Shown here: piece after piece, positions 6,504 to 13,546 of the stretch
How the letters are laid out: every line of letters starts with the position of its first letter
Position numbering within the stretch: the stretch's first letter is position 1
Assembly: GCA_946413525.1 (NCBI GenBank)
Contig: CAMKKZ010000030.1
Span: 1-49,660 of the forward strand
Origin: an uncultured Oribacterium sp.
GTDB lineage: Bacteria > Bacillota > Clostridia > Lachnospirales > Lachnospiraceae
Direction of reading: 5' to 3'
Length of the DNA stretch: 49,660 bases
Made by a program: the position numbers and the translations under genes
Notes under the pieces: generated by a model
Told to the model about the DNA's origin: nothing
The model's input: only the letters and a program-made list of their open reading frames with translations
Database searches by the model: none

Positions 6504-8597
6504 ATGAAGGTTTATGACACTGGTAACATACGTAATGTTGTCCTGATGGGCCATGGCGGCGCGGGAAAGACAACGGTGGCGGAGGCCCTGGCGTATGTGA
6601 CAGGCACAACGACCAAGATGGGGAGCGTGCCGGATGGCAATACGATTTCTGATTTCGACAAAGAAGAGAAGAAAAGAAAGTTCTCCATTTCCACATCCCT
6701 GATTCCCCTGGAGTATAAGGGCGAGAAGAGTCCGCTCAAAATCAATATCCTGGACACGCCGGGCTATTTTGATTTTGTGGGCGAGGTGGAGGAAGCGGTT
6801 TCCGTAGCCGATGCCGCCATTATCGTCATTAACTGCAAGGCGGGTATCGAGCCCGGCACGGTGAAGGCCTGGGAGCTGTGCGAGCGTGTCAATATCCCGA
6901 AGATGATCTTTGTTACCAATATGGACGATGAACACGCGTCCTTCCGCCAGTTGCTTCTGGATCTGGAAAAGCGCTTTGGCCGTTCTGTTGCCCCTTTCCA
7001 GCTTCCGATTCGTGAGAATGAGAAGTTCGTGGGTTATGTCAACGTCATCAAGATGGCCGGCAGGAAGTTTGTGAAGGGCGGAAAGCATGAGGACTGCCCG
7101 ATCCCCCAGGATGTGGAGAAGGACCTTTCCATCACGAGGAACGCGCTGCTGGAGGCTGTTGCCGAGACATCAGACGAGTATATGGAGAAGTTCTTCGGAG
7201 GAGAGGAATTTACCATTGAGGAGATCCAGTCCGCGTTGAGGGAAAATGTCCGGACCTGCAGCATGGTCCCGGTGCTTCTGGGCTCCGGCCTGAATATACA
7301 GGGCTTTGAGACCCTTCTTCAGGTAATTGACAAATACATTCCATCCCCTGCGGATTTCGAAACAGTGGGCGTGGATGCTTCCAGCGGCGAGCGCTTCACG
7401 GCGAAGTACAATTCGGACGCTTCCATGACGGCCCGCGTTTGGAAAACAACGGTGGATCCTTTCATGGGCAAATATTCCCTGATGAAGATCTGCACGGGTA
7501 CGCTTACTCCTGGTACGGAGGCTTATAATGTTAATAAGGAAACCATAGAGAAGATCGGCAAGGTCTATGTGCTCCGGGGCAGCGAGGCGATAGAAATGCC
7601 GGAGCTGAAAGCCGGAGACATCGGCGCGGTGGCCAAGCTTACGGTTACGGAAACGGGAGACACCATGGCGGTAAGGAACGCTCCGGTGCTGTATCATGGC
7701 CCGCAGCTTTCCACGCCGTATACGTATATGGCTTACCGGGCGCAGAACAAGGCAGATGAGGATAAGCTCTCCACGGCGCTTAGCCGTATGATGGACGAGG
7801 ACAAGACACTGAAGGTGGTGCCGGATCCGGAGAACCGTCAGACACTCCTCTATGGGATCGGCGACCAGCAGCTGGACGTTGTCGCTTCCAAGTTGAAAGA
7901 GCGTTATAATGTAGGCATTGTCATGGAGAAACCGCGCTTTGCCTATCGGGAAACTATCCGGAAGGTGGCGAAGGTGCAGGGCAAGTACAAGAAGCAGTCC
8001 GGCGGCCATGGCCAGTATGGCGATGTCATCATGGAGTTCGGTCCCAGTGACGAGATCGAGACCCCTTATATTTTCGAGGAGAAGGTCTTTGGCGGTTCCG
8101 TTCCCAGGAACTATTTCCCGGCGGTGGAAAAGGGTGTGCAGGAATGCTGCAAGAAGGGGCCTTTGGCCGGTTACCCGGTTGTCGGCCTGAAGGCGACGCT
8201 GCTGGATGGTTCTTATCATCCGGTGGATTCCTCCGAGCAGGCTTTCAAGACCGCCGCGTCCATGGCTTTCAAGGATGCCTTTATGAAGGCGCAGCCTGTC
8301 CTTCTGGAGCCCATCGCGTCCCTGAAGGTCACGGTTCCTGACGCGAATACCGGCGACATTATGGGCGACCTTAACAAACGCCGCGGCCGCGTGCTGGGCA
8401 TGAATGCCCTCCACAATGGCAAGCAGGTCATCGAGGCGGAGCTTCCCATGAGCAGCCTTTATGGTTACAATACAGACCTTCGTTCCATGACGGGCGGCGC
8501 GGGCGTATATGAATATGCTTTCGTCCGTTATGAGCAGGCGCCGGGCGACATCCAGAACCAGATTGTGGCGGAGTCCGAGGCGAATAAGCAGGATTAA
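6504..8597 (+). CDS. EF-G-like translation GTPase (FusA2 type)
   Basis: This is a full-length paralogue of elongation factor G, separate from the str-operon fusA at 19745. The GTPase motifs are GHGGAGKT at residues 16-23, DTPG at 84-87 and TNMD at 138-141 in place of the canonical NKMD. The switch I signature ERGITI of true EF-G is replaced by KRKFSIS, a mark of the FusA2-like group whose role is poorly defined (not simply the housekeeping translocase). Domain II to V landmarks include KQSGGHGQYGDV and LNKRRGRVLGM. The gene has its own promoter and an AGGAGG site and is followed by a repeat-rich gap, so it is probably monocistronic. Confidence in family is high and in function low. Confidence 0.88.
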   Translation: MKVYDTGNIRNVVLMGHGGAGKTTVAEALAYVTGTTTKMGSVPDGNTISDFDKEEKKRKFSISTSLIPLEYKGEKSPLKINILDTPGYFDFVGEVEEAVSVADAAIIVINCKAGIEPGTVKAWELCERVNIPKMIFVTNMDDEHASFRQLLLDLEKRFGRSVAPFQLPIRENEKFVGYVNVIKMAGRKFVKGGKHEDCPIPQDVEKDLSITRNALLEAVAETSDEYMEKFFGGEEFTIEEIQSALRENVRTCSMVPVLLGSGLNIQGFETLLQVIDKYIPSPADFETVGVDASSGERFTAKYNSDASMTARVWKTTVDPFMGKYSLMKICTGTLTPGTEAYNVNKETIEKIGKVYVLRGSEAIEMPELKAGDIGAVAKLTVTETGDTMAVRNAPVLYHGPQLSTPYTYMAYRAQNKADEDKLSTALSRMMDEDKTLKVVPDPENRQTLLYGIGDQQLDVVASKLKERYNVGIVMEKPRFAYRETIRKVAKVQGKYKKQSGGHGQYGDVIMEFGPSDEIETPYIFEEKVFGGSVPRNYFPAVEKGVQECCKKGPLAGYPVVGLKATLLDGSYHPVDSSEQAFKTAASMAFKDAFMKAQPVLLEPIASLKVTVPDANTGDIMGDLNKRRGRVLGMNALHNGKQVIEAELPMSSLYGYNTDLRSMTGGAGVYEYAFVRYEQAPGDIQNQIVAESEANKQD

Positions 8598-8974
8598 GAA
8601 TCAGGAATAAGAATTCAGAAGTAGGATTAAGGCAGCATTAGAAGCCGGATTCAGGAATCAGGATTGATACAGGATTATTAAAGAATGCATCCGGGCTGTG
8701 GTTCGGACTGCTGCTCGAAAACGGGCCGGGGGTTCTGCCAGAGTGGAGCCTCCGGCCTGTTTCAGAATACAGAAGAAATCGGACAGGATAAATGACGTAG
8801 CTGATCATTTCAATCTGATGATGGTAGTCTGATAATAAAATTCTGATAAAGAATATTTGATAATGAAGATCTGATGATGGTAATTTGAAAATGAAAATCT
8901 GATGATGGTTATCTGATAACGCAAATCAAATAAGTCCGTTCGGATAAGATTGCGATTATAAGGGAGGGAACAAC
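8598..8974 (+). other. Gene-free stretch with degenerate repeats and a weak hairpin
   Basis: Just after the stop of the EF-G-like gene, variants of its last bases (CAGGATTAAG) recur several times up to about 8680. A GC-rich stem at 8724-8763 could act as a weak terminator, but it lacks a proper T-run. From about 8810 to 8930 an AT-rich stretch repeats variations of TCTGATGATGG and TGATAATG. No coding frame is convincing. Confidence 0.5.
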
Positions 8975-10165
8975 ATGCGGAAGATAATGATGAATGCTTT
9001 TGTGTTCGGGCTTGTGGGGATAGGCGCCTTGTTCCTTGTCTTTTTCTTGCTGCCGGAGGGGGCCGGGAAGGCGGCAGAGGCGGAAACGGTTGTTTCCGTG
9101 GAGAGTGCGATGGACGGAGACATCCCGGGAGATACGGCCGTCGAAGGGCAGCAGGCGGCAGTGGATGAGGCTGGGCAAAGCAGCGTCTCAAAGGAAGAGC
9201 CGGTGGATGAGGCGGGTCAGAACAGCGCCTCAAAGGAAGAACCGGTGGATGAGGCGGGGCAAAACAGCACCTCAAAGGAAGAATCAGTGAATGAGGCGGG
9301 TCAGAACAGTGCCTCAAAGGAAGAGCCGGTGGATGAGGCGGGTCAGAACAGCGCCTCAAAGGAAGAGCCGGTGGATGAGGCAGGGCAGAACAGCACCTCA
9401 AACGAAGAGCCGGTGGATGAGGCGGGTCAAAACAGCACCTCAAAGGAAGAATCAGTGAATGAGGCGGGTCAGAACAGCACCTCAAAGGAAGAGCCAGCGG
9501 ATGAGTCGGGTCAGAACAGTGCCTCAAAGGAAGAGCCAGTGGATGAGTCGGGTCAGAACAGTGCCTCAAAGGAAGAGTCGGTGGATGAGGCCAGGCAGGT
9601 TCAGGCAAATGGGGACGTGGTGCGGGACGAGGCTCAAGCCGGCATAGGAAACGAGGAGAAATCCGGATTGGAGGAAGGCGGCAACAAGGCAGCAGTCAAA
9701 ATTCCGGAATCCGCATTATCAAAAACAACGCTTTCTTTTGTCACGACTACACTTGATCAGCAGACAGTGACTCAGGATGTCTTTTCGGATTATGACATTA
9801 CCATTGTGCATGTCTGGGGGACGTTCTGCCCACCTTGTATCGCGGAGATGGGGGATTACGCATCCCTTTATGCGAGTCTTCCGGACAATGTGAATCTTAT
9901 CGGGATTGTCTGCGATGTTTTTGATGGAACAGACAGCAGCGTGAAGGAAGCCAACAGCATACTCGGCAATGCCGGCGCGGAATTTATGAACCTGCGTACC
10001 AGTGAAAGCGTGTACGAAATAACGGAATCGTTTTATTATGTGCCATCCTCTTTCTTTGTGGACAGAGAAGGGCATGTGATTGGGGAAATGCTGGATGGCG
10101 CGGGAATTGGAGATACAAAACGAGAACTTGCCGCTTATCTGGACTGGGAGGGGCTGAGACAGTGA
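8975..10165 (+). CDS. Membrane-anchored TlpA/ResA-like thioredoxin-fold protein with repeat stalk
   Basis: This is probably an extracytoplasmic thiol-disulfide protein. Residues 1-30 form an uncleaved signal anchor (FVFGLVGIGALFLVFFLLP). Residues 63-202 are ten exact-length 14-residue repeats (VDEAGQNSASKEEP type), acidic and Ser-rich, forming a stalk. The C-terminal domain from about residue 260 has the redox motif WGTFCPPC followed by the TlpA/AhpC-TSA pattern (LIGIVCDVF, then VPSSFFVDREGHVIGEMLDG, which carries the cis-Pro). ResA and TlpA relatives reduce cytochrome or other exported protein thiols; the substrate here is unknown. The start follows AAGGGAGGG. No CcdA-like partner is visible in the window. 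Confidence 0.82.
   Translation: MRKIMMNAFVFGLVGIGALFLVFFLLPEGAGKAAEAETVVSVESAMDGDIPGDTAVEGQQAAVDEAGQSSVSKEEPVDEAGQNSASKEEPVDEAGQNSTSKEESVNEAGQNSASKEEPVDEAGQNSASKEEPVDEAGQNSTSNEEPVDEAGQNSTSKEESVNEAGQNSTSKEEPADESGQNSASKEEPVDESGQNSASKEESVDEARQVQANGDVVRDEAQAGIGNEEKSGLEEGGNKAAVKIPESALSKTTLSFVTTTLDQQTVTQDVFSDYDITIVHVWGTFCPPCIAEMGDYASLYASLPDNVNLIGIVCDVFDGTDSSVKEANSILGNAGAEFMNLRTSESVYEITESFYYVPSSFFVDREGHVIGEMLDGAGIGDTKRELAAYLDWEGLRQ
9161..9580 (+). repeat. Ten 42-bp in-frame tandem repeats
   Basis: GTGGATGAG-like unit starts occur every 42 bases exactly ten times, with an eleventh partial unit at 9581. Units differ mainly at A/T of NSAS/NSTS, P/S at the unit end and D/N at the second residue, in a pattern that suggests block duplications. 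Confidence 0.95.
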
Positions 10166-10589
10166 GCTTGCTACACGGCTGAGGGAAGGATGGGTTCAGA
10201 CCTCCACACCTCCCGATCTTATCTATTGATTTGTGTATATGTAATTTTTCATGCTATTAGCGGCTTTTTTCCGCAGCTTCCTGGCGGGAAATGGGACATT
10301 TGCCAATTTTTACTGCCCGGCCCCTCCTCATCCCACAGATTTCGAGAACAATGCGGCGGAAAAGGCCGTACAGGCGGGCGGCCCCCCTCTTCCCGCAGAT
10401 TTCGAGCAGGGGAAATAGTACTATTGGCAAAAGTGATGATGTATGAATTGCAACAATGGATGAAGGGGGTCTATATAACAGATATGCCTTTTCTTGACGG
10501 GACGTGCAGAATCAACTATTATATATCCGCAATTGAATCTTTGCCCTGATTCAAAGTTTTTGATAACTGTTCAGCCAAGCTAAACAGTT

Positions 10590-10644
10590 ACGCCTCGGGC
10601 GTGGTGCTTACGTGCATTCCGAGTACGCCCGAGGCGTGCTTTTT
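10590..10644 (+). terminator. Terminator-like perfect 13-bp hairpin with T-run
   Basis: Arms 10590-10602 and 10625-10637 are perfectly complementary (ACGCCTCGGGCGT on the left) and are followed two bases later by TTTTT. It lies about 425 bases beyond the TlpA-like gene. Confidence 0.6.
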
Positions 10645-10654
10645 GACACTTTTA

Positions 10655-10745
10655 TACTTTGGCTTGATGCCGCAGGCATTGAGTCTTATTTGTGCCGCTC
10701 CAGCGACATAAAGGCATTATGAAAGGCTTGCCTTTCATAATGCTT
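10655..10745 (-). repeat. Three-hairpin repeat, family 1 (inverted copy)
   Basis: Read on the minus strand, the element shows the GACTCAATGCC/GGCAT hairpin found at 38778-38802. Next to it is a CATTTGTG-like hairpin with a CGCT/AGCG core. A 14-bp perfect stem at 10714-10727/10730-10743 carries the TATGAAAGGC apex half shared with other copies. Confidence 0.75.
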
Positions 10746-10893
10746 CGCGGCAAGCGCGAGGCACTAACTGAATAGTTATAGTTTTTGATACATCCTGTTA
10801 TAAATTCAGAGATTGAGGCAGTCTCAGAGATGTCGGGACGGCTCCGGAGGGGCAGGGCGCGGATGGCGTTTTGATTTAGAAAGGCGGCTTTAG

Positions 10894-11889
10894 ATGACCA
10901 CAATTGCGATTGATGTGATGGGAGGGGACAACGCCCCGGACGCGATTTTGAAGGGAGCCGCGGAAGCTCTCCGGGAAAACCCGGAGGTGAAGCTGCTGCT
11001 TTTCGGACCGTCCGATGTAATCAGGCAGAAGCTTCAGGATTATCCCATGGAAAGCGGGAGGTTCGAGCTTGAGGACGCGCCGGAGGTAATCAGCCTGCAT
11101 GAAGCGCCGGTGCTGGCCATCCGGAGGAAGAAGGAGTCCAGTATTGTCAAAGGAATGCGGGCTGTGAAGGAAGGACGGGCGGATGCGTTCTTGTCGGCGG
11201 GATCCAGCGGAGCCATTCTTGCAGGTGGTCAACTGATTGTTGGCAGAATCCCGGGAGTCCACAGACCGCCTCTTGGAGCCTTGATTCCCACGGCAAAGGG
11301 CGTTTGTCTTCTGGTGGACTGCGGGGCAAACGTAGACGCGAAGCCGGAATGGCTTCTGCAGTTCGCTCAAATGGGCAGCATTTATGTCCAGGATATGCTG
11401 GGGATTTCCAAGCCCGCAGTGGGACTCGTGAACATTGGGGCGGAGGAAGAGAAGGGGAACGCATTGGTGAAGGAGAGCATGCCGCTCCTTGCAGCAGATG
11501 AAAGCCTCCGATTTATCGGATCCGTTGAAGCGAGGGATATCGTGGAGGGGGGATGCGATGTGGTTGTCTGTGATGCTTTTGTAGGAAATGTCCTTCTCAA
11601 GATGTATGAGGGAGTTGGAAAAATGTTCCTGAGGGAGATCAATTCCGCATTGAAGGAAAACGGTCCCATCACCCTTCTGGGAGCCGCATTGATCAAGGGA
11701 CCTTTGAAGAAGACTTTGGGGAAGTTCGACTCCAAACAATATGGAGGGGCTCCCATATTGGGATTGCGGGGACTGGTTGTCAAGGTGCATGGCAATACGG
11801 ATGGCAGAGAAATCACCACTGCAATCCGCCAGTGCGCCGACTTCGCTAACCGAGGCATCACCGACAAAATGATGAGGGCAATGTCTTGA
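10894..11889 (+). CDS. plsX: Phosphate acyltransferase PlsX
   Basis: PlsX converts acyl-ACP and phosphate to acyl-phosphate, the acyl donor for PlsY in phosphatidic acid synthesis. It is a peripheral membrane enzyme. The start IAIDVMGGDNAP, SAGSSGAILAGG, DCGANVDAKPEWL, VNIGAEEEKGNALV and CDAFVGNVLLKMYEG are all diagnostic, and 331 residues is the usual length. It heads the conserved plsX-acpP-rnc-smc-ftsY cluster. The Shine-Dalgarno site (AGAAAGGCGG) is moderate. The last codons and stop lie inside the first unit of a 54-bp tandem repeat, so the C-terminal residues RAMS are repeat-encoded. Confidence 0.95.
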   Translation: MTTIAIDVMGGDNAPDAILKGAAEALRENPEVKLLLFGPSDVIRQKLQDYPMESGRFELEDAPEVISLHEAPVLAIRRKKESSIVKGMRAVKEGRADAFLSAGSSGAILAGGQLIVGRIPGVHRPPLGALIPTAKGVCLLVDCGANVDAKPEWLLQFAQMGSIYVQDMLGISKPAVGLVNIGAEEEKGNALVKESMPLLAADESLRFIGSVEARDIVEGGCDVVVCDAFVGNVLLKMYEGVGKMFLREINSALKENGPITLLGAALIKGPLKKTLGKFDSKQYGGAPILGLRGLVVKVHGNTDGREITTAIRQCADFANRGITDKMMRAMS

Positions 11890-12024
11890 TTCGGCTCCGC
11901 CGAATCGAGACTAGCCGCCCGGCGACTGAGGGCAATGTCTTGATTCGGCTCCGCCGAATCGAGACTAGCCGCCCGGCGACTGAGGGCAATGTCTTGACCC
12001 GCTTGCGGGTCGAGACTAGCCGTC
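11873..12024 (+). repeat. 54-bp tandem repeats with hairpins, overlapping the plsX stop
   Basis: Units start at 11873, 11927 and 11981, the last one shorter. Each contains TGAGGGCAATGTCTTGA and then a hairpin: 11883-11895/11899-11911 in unit 1 and 11991-12002/12005-12016 in unit 3. The inner stem of unit 3 has a different sequence (ACCCGC/GCGGGT instead of ATTCGGC/GCCGAAT) but pairs just as well. Confidence 0.92.
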
Positions 12025-12136
12025 CATAATATTGATATTAGGCGATTTGGAAATCCTGATAGTCAGAAAGATGCCGCAGCAGGATTTCCGATATTTTCCA
12101 CCTGTACGATTGCCATCCAATGCGCTATTTTGATGG

Positions 12137-12227
12137 TTATTCCGCAGCGCAGGGAATGCTGCGAAAAAACCTGAACAAAAAATGCCTGAAGGCATTTTTT
12201 GTTCAGACGCATCTCACAAGGATGCGC
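12137..12227 (+). repeat. Compound hairpin repeat, family 2 (copy upstream of acpP)
   Basis: The element holds a CGCAGC/GCTGCG hairpin, then a perfect 16-bp stem (12171-12186/12191-12206) beginning CTGAACAAAA, then a CGCATC/GATGCG hairpin, and finally CAAATAC. The same order is found at 47075-47160. The rest of the gap from 11890 to 12286 holds no gene. Confidence 0.85.
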
Positions 12228-12286
12228 CAAATACAGTATAAACTATGGTGGAATATTTACGGGTTTTGCGGTATGAGGGATTCAGA

Positions 12287-12523
12287 ATGGATGTTTTTGA
12301 GAAACTGAAGAAAATTATTGTCAATAACCTGCCAGGTGTTTCGGAAGATCAGATCACGATGGAATCAGATTTTGTCAAGGATTTGGAGGCCGATTCTCTG
12401 GATGTGGCCCAGATTGTGGTCGAGCTTGAGGATCAGTTCGGGATAGAAATTCCGGATGACGCGCTGACGGAGCTTCATACCGTGGGCGAGGCCGTGGAAG
12501 CCATCACCAAGGCCCTTGGATGA
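12287..12523 (+). CDS. acpP: Acyl carrier protein
   Basis: AcpP carries growing fatty acyl chains on a phosphopantetheine arm and feeds PlsX, its upstream neighbour. The attachment Ser is in the motif EADSLDVAQIVVELED, followed by the helix III region FGIEIPDDALTELHTVGEAV; all are canonical. From the ATG at 12287 the protein has 78 residues, the normal ACP length. That start has a GAGGGA site and is preferred to the in-frame ATG at 12245, which would translate the end of the upstream hairpin repeat. rnc begins 15 bases after the stop. Confidence 0.95.
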   Translation: MDVFEKLKKIIVNNLPGVSEDQITMESDFVKDLEADSLDVAQIVVELEDQFGIEIPDDALTELHTVGEAVEAITKALG

Positions 12524-12538
12524 CGACGGGGCTTCACA

Positions 12539-13546
12539 ATGAGTGAAAAAGAAAAGCTGAAAAGACTGGAGGATGCCCTTTCCTATCATTTCCGGGATGC
12601 GTCATTGTTGAAGCACGCTTTGACGCATCCTTCTTATTCTAATGAAAACGGCATGCCCAAGGAGGCATCCAACCAAAGGCTGGAGTTTCTTGGAGATGCC
12701 GTGCTTGAGCTGGCCTCGAGCAGCTTCCTGTACAGCAAGGAACCGGTACTACAGGAAGGGGAGATGACAAGGCAGAGGGCCAGCCTTGTCTGTGAAGCCT
12801 CTCTGGCCTATGCGGCCAGGAATATCCGCCTGTATGAATACATTGTTCTGGGAAAAGGGGAGCTGAGGGAGGGAATCCAGATGCTGGATTCCGTTCTTTC
12901 TGATGCTATGGAGGCAGTAATCGGGGCGATTTATCTGGACGGCGGCTTTGATGAGGCGGAAGCCTTTATCCGCCGGGGCATCCTTTCCTTTGTGGAAAAA
13001 AGGGAATTGAAAAAGGATGCGAAGACGATGCTGCAGGAGTTTCTTTCCCGGGAAAAGAAGGTCCCCTCTTATACCTTGCTGGAAGAATCCGGCCCTGATC
13101 ACGACAAATTTTTTCGGATTGCGGTTATGGTTTCCGGGATATGTATGGGCATTGGAGAGGGGTCTTCCAAAAAGAGGGCCGAGCAGGATGCCGCAGGACA
13201 GGCGTTGGAAAAGCTAAAAGGAGAATCCATTTACCAGGCATCGGGCAGCGTGGGGGGAGATGCTTTCGGAAACGGGACAGGACAGATGAGGGTGAATACC
13301 GCCGGAAGCTTAACAAACGGCCCAAAGGCAGAAATACCCGGAAGCGGAACAGACGGGTCAAAGGCGGACACCACGGGAATAAAATTGGGTAAGCCGGAGG
13401 GAGATGATGCCGGAATTGGAACAGATGGCGCGGAGTCGGACGAACAGGGGCAGGTAGCGGGCAAGCCGAAGGTGGACACCGCCGGACAGATGCAGGCCGA
13501 TGCAAAGGCGGATGCGGAAGGGCAGGTGCCGGACACATGTATTTGA
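12539..13546 (+). CDS. rnc: Ribonuclease III with repeat-rich C-terminal extension
   Basis: RNase III cleaves double-stranded RNA, including rRNA precursors. The catalytic signature is NQRLEFLGDAVLEL near residues 45-58, with the second acidic site in SDAMEAVIGAIYLDGG. The double-stranded RNA-binding domain runs from about DAKTMLQEFL to KRAEQDAAGQALEKL (about 160-228). A normal RNase III would end there. This protein continues for about 105 residues rich in Gly, Ala, Asp and Lys, with loosely repeated TDG, KPKVDTAGQ and KADAEGQ phrases and no recognisable domain. The tail's last codons overlap the smc start by ten bases, so the two genes are translationally coupled. Confidence 0.92.
   Translation: MSEKEKLKRLEDALSYHFRDASLLKHALTHPSYSNENGMPKEASNQRLEFLGDAVLELASSSFLYSKEPVLQEGEMTRQRASLVCEASLAYAARNIRLYEYIVLGKGELREGIQMLDSVLSDAMEAVIGAIYLDGGFDEAEAFIRRGILSFVEKRELKKDAKTMLQEFLSREKKVPSYTLLEESGPDHDKFFRIAVMVSGICMGIGEGSSKKRAEQDAAGQALEKLKGESIYQASGSVGGDAFGNGTGQMRVNTAGSLTNGPKAEIPGSGTDGSKADTTGIKLGKPEGDDAGIGTDGAESDEQGQVAGKPKVDTAGQMQADAKADAEGQVPDTCI

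Larger units (their letters stand above)
10166..10893 (+). other. Gene-free stretch before plsX holding hairpin repeats
   Basis: I see no credible gene. An open frame at 10190-10549 has no family features or ribosome-binding site. The stretch contains two copies of a CGCAGATTTCGAG-like sequence (near 10335 and 10388), a 7-bp hairpin at 10565-10589, a terminator-like 13-bp hairpin, and an inverted copy of the three-hairpin repeat family found at 38.7 and 40.2 kb. A weak promoter candidate for plsX (TTATAG 10776-10781, TATAAA 10799-10804) lies near the end. Confidence 0.55.

Noticed and set aside
7170..8414. 414-codon minus-strand frame
   Set aside because: It is the shadow of the EF-G-like gene, with no ribosome-binding site and an implausible His/Arg/Leu-rich composition.
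9161..9580. CRISPR-like repeat in the TlpA-like gene
   Set aside because: Contiguous 42-base units are in frame within a coding sequence.
8805..9608. 267-codon minus-strand Pro/Cys-rich frame
   Set aside because: It is the antisense of the 42-base repeats; the repeated PLRHCSDPPHP phrase comes from them.
10190..10549. 119-codon plus-strand frame after the TlpA-like gene
   Set aside because: No ribosome-binding site, no recognisable domain, and the composition follows the repeats in the gap.
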